Positions 6,095 to 6,223 of a DNA stretch of 6,223 nt are shown here, piece by piece. The position numbers and the translations under genes are program-made. Origin of the DNA: an uncultured Syntrophobacteraceae bacterium. Its GTDB lineage: Bacteria; Desulfobacterota; Syntrophobacteria; Syntrophobacterales; Syntrophobacteraceae. The stretch covers positions 1-6,223 of the forward strand of contig CALBZH010000488.1 of assembly GCA_937889795.1 (NCBI GenBank). Reading direction: 5' to 3'. A model generated the notes under the pieces. It did no database searches. It had not been told where the DNA came from and saw only the letters and a list, made by a program, of their open reading frames with translations. How positions within the stretch are numbered: position 1 is the stretch's first letter; the number at the start of each line of letters is the position of its first letter.

Positions 6095-6120
6095 TTGCAG
6101 TGCATGCAAGTTATTGCACT
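6095..6120. promoter_or_regulatory. TGCA-rich nested dyads, candidate activator-binding site
   Basis: Two perfect inverted repeats overlap here: TTGCA-N5-TGCAA (6095-6109) and AGTGCA-N10-TGCACT (6099-6120). TGCA occurs four times, and TATTGCA occurs twice (6093-6099 and 6112-6118). The centre lies roughly 120-130 bases upstream of the predicted sigma-54 transcription start, a normal distance for an enhancer bound by an AAA+ activator. The assignment is inferred from symmetry and position. Confidence 0.5.
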
Positions 6121-6174
6121 CACCACCGCCGTACTGTTTGCCGAATCTCCGGCCCGAACCCCGGTCAGGCAACG

Positions 6175-6212
6175 CGGAGCCTGCGCTGACGCGCCCCCAG
6201 CGACCGGCTCCG
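6175..6212. repeat. Long imperfect inverted repeat
   Basis: CGGAGCC (6175-6181) pairs with GGCTCCG (6206-6212), and inside it CGCTG (6184-6188) pairs with CAGCG (6198-6202), around a nine-base loop. No T run follows on either strand. It could be the end-structure of a transcript entering from outside the window, a protein-binding palindrome, or a chance GC-rich fold. Between 6008 and 6223 I see no supported gene; a minus-strand frame is open from the window edge to the TAA at 5998-5996 but reads as low-complexity Gly/Arg-rich sequence. Confidence 0.4.
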
Positions 6213-6223
6213 AACCGCTTGTG

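Noticed and set aside
5926..6126. Minus-strand frame of up to 66 codons (inner ATG preceded by AGGGGA) overlapping the receiver start
   Set aside because: The protein has no recognisable features, and the frame spans the sigma-54 promoter and overlaps the receiver's start in another frame.
5996..6223. Open minus-strand frame entering from the right edge
   Set aside because: The translation is Gly/Arg-rich and unlike a known protein, and it contains the dyads and ends inside the sigma-54 promoter. It is more likely non-coding.
1..6223. CRISPR arrays, tRNA or rRNA genes, insertion sequences
   Set aside because: No spaced repeats, no cloverleaf or rRNA-like sequence, and no transposase motif were seen in the window.

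Overview
The window is GC-rich and comes from a strictly anaerobic bacterium. The evidence for anaerobiosis is a fragment of a 2-oxoacid:ferredoxin oxidoreductase, a bis-MGD molybdoenzyme of the thiosulfate/polysulfide reductase family, and two proteins dense in [4Fe-4S] clusters. The overall flavour suggests Desulfobacterota (old Deltaproteobacteria) or a similar anaerobe. This is an inference from gene content; there is no rRNA or other phylogenetic marker.

From about 6120 down to 313 all genes lie on the minus strand and read as one operon. In transcription order: a TGCA-rich dyad (6095-6120), a good sigma-54 -24/-12 promoter (6007-5991), a stand-alone CheY-like receiver (5951-5577), a molybdopterin oxidoreductase of PhsA/PsrA type without a Tat signal (5518-3434), a four-cluster DmsB/PhsB-like ferredoxin (3385-2882), a multidomain FAD/NAD(P)H oxidoreductase of GltD type with extra Fe-S domains (2834-675), a 70-residue SH3-like protein (647-435) and the first ~30 codons of a CBS-domain protein (313 to ~221). 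Gaps are 27 to 121 bases, most genes have a clear Shine-Dalgarno sequence, and no convincing terminator separates them.

The redox genes make sense as one soluble complex. The GltD-like subunit would take electrons from NADPH (or return them), pass them through its C-terminal ferredoxin domains to the four-cluster ferredoxin, and on to the Mo-bisPGD centre. There is no NrfD/PsrC-type membrane anchor and no Tat signal, so the enzyme is probably cytoplasmic, unlike classical Phs and Psr. The substrate cannot be read from the sequence. The GltD-like protein begins with what looks like a NuoF C-terminal (N3 cluster) domain that has lost its cluster cysteines, an unusual fusion.

At the left end, bases 2 to ~220 encode the N-terminal part of a 2-oxoacid:ferredoxin oxidoreductase beta subunit on the plus strand. 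It stops matching exactly where the CBS gene, read on the minus strand, also stops matching. Two gene fragments therefore abut head-to-head at about 215-225, which points to a rearrangement or an assembly/amplification chimera.
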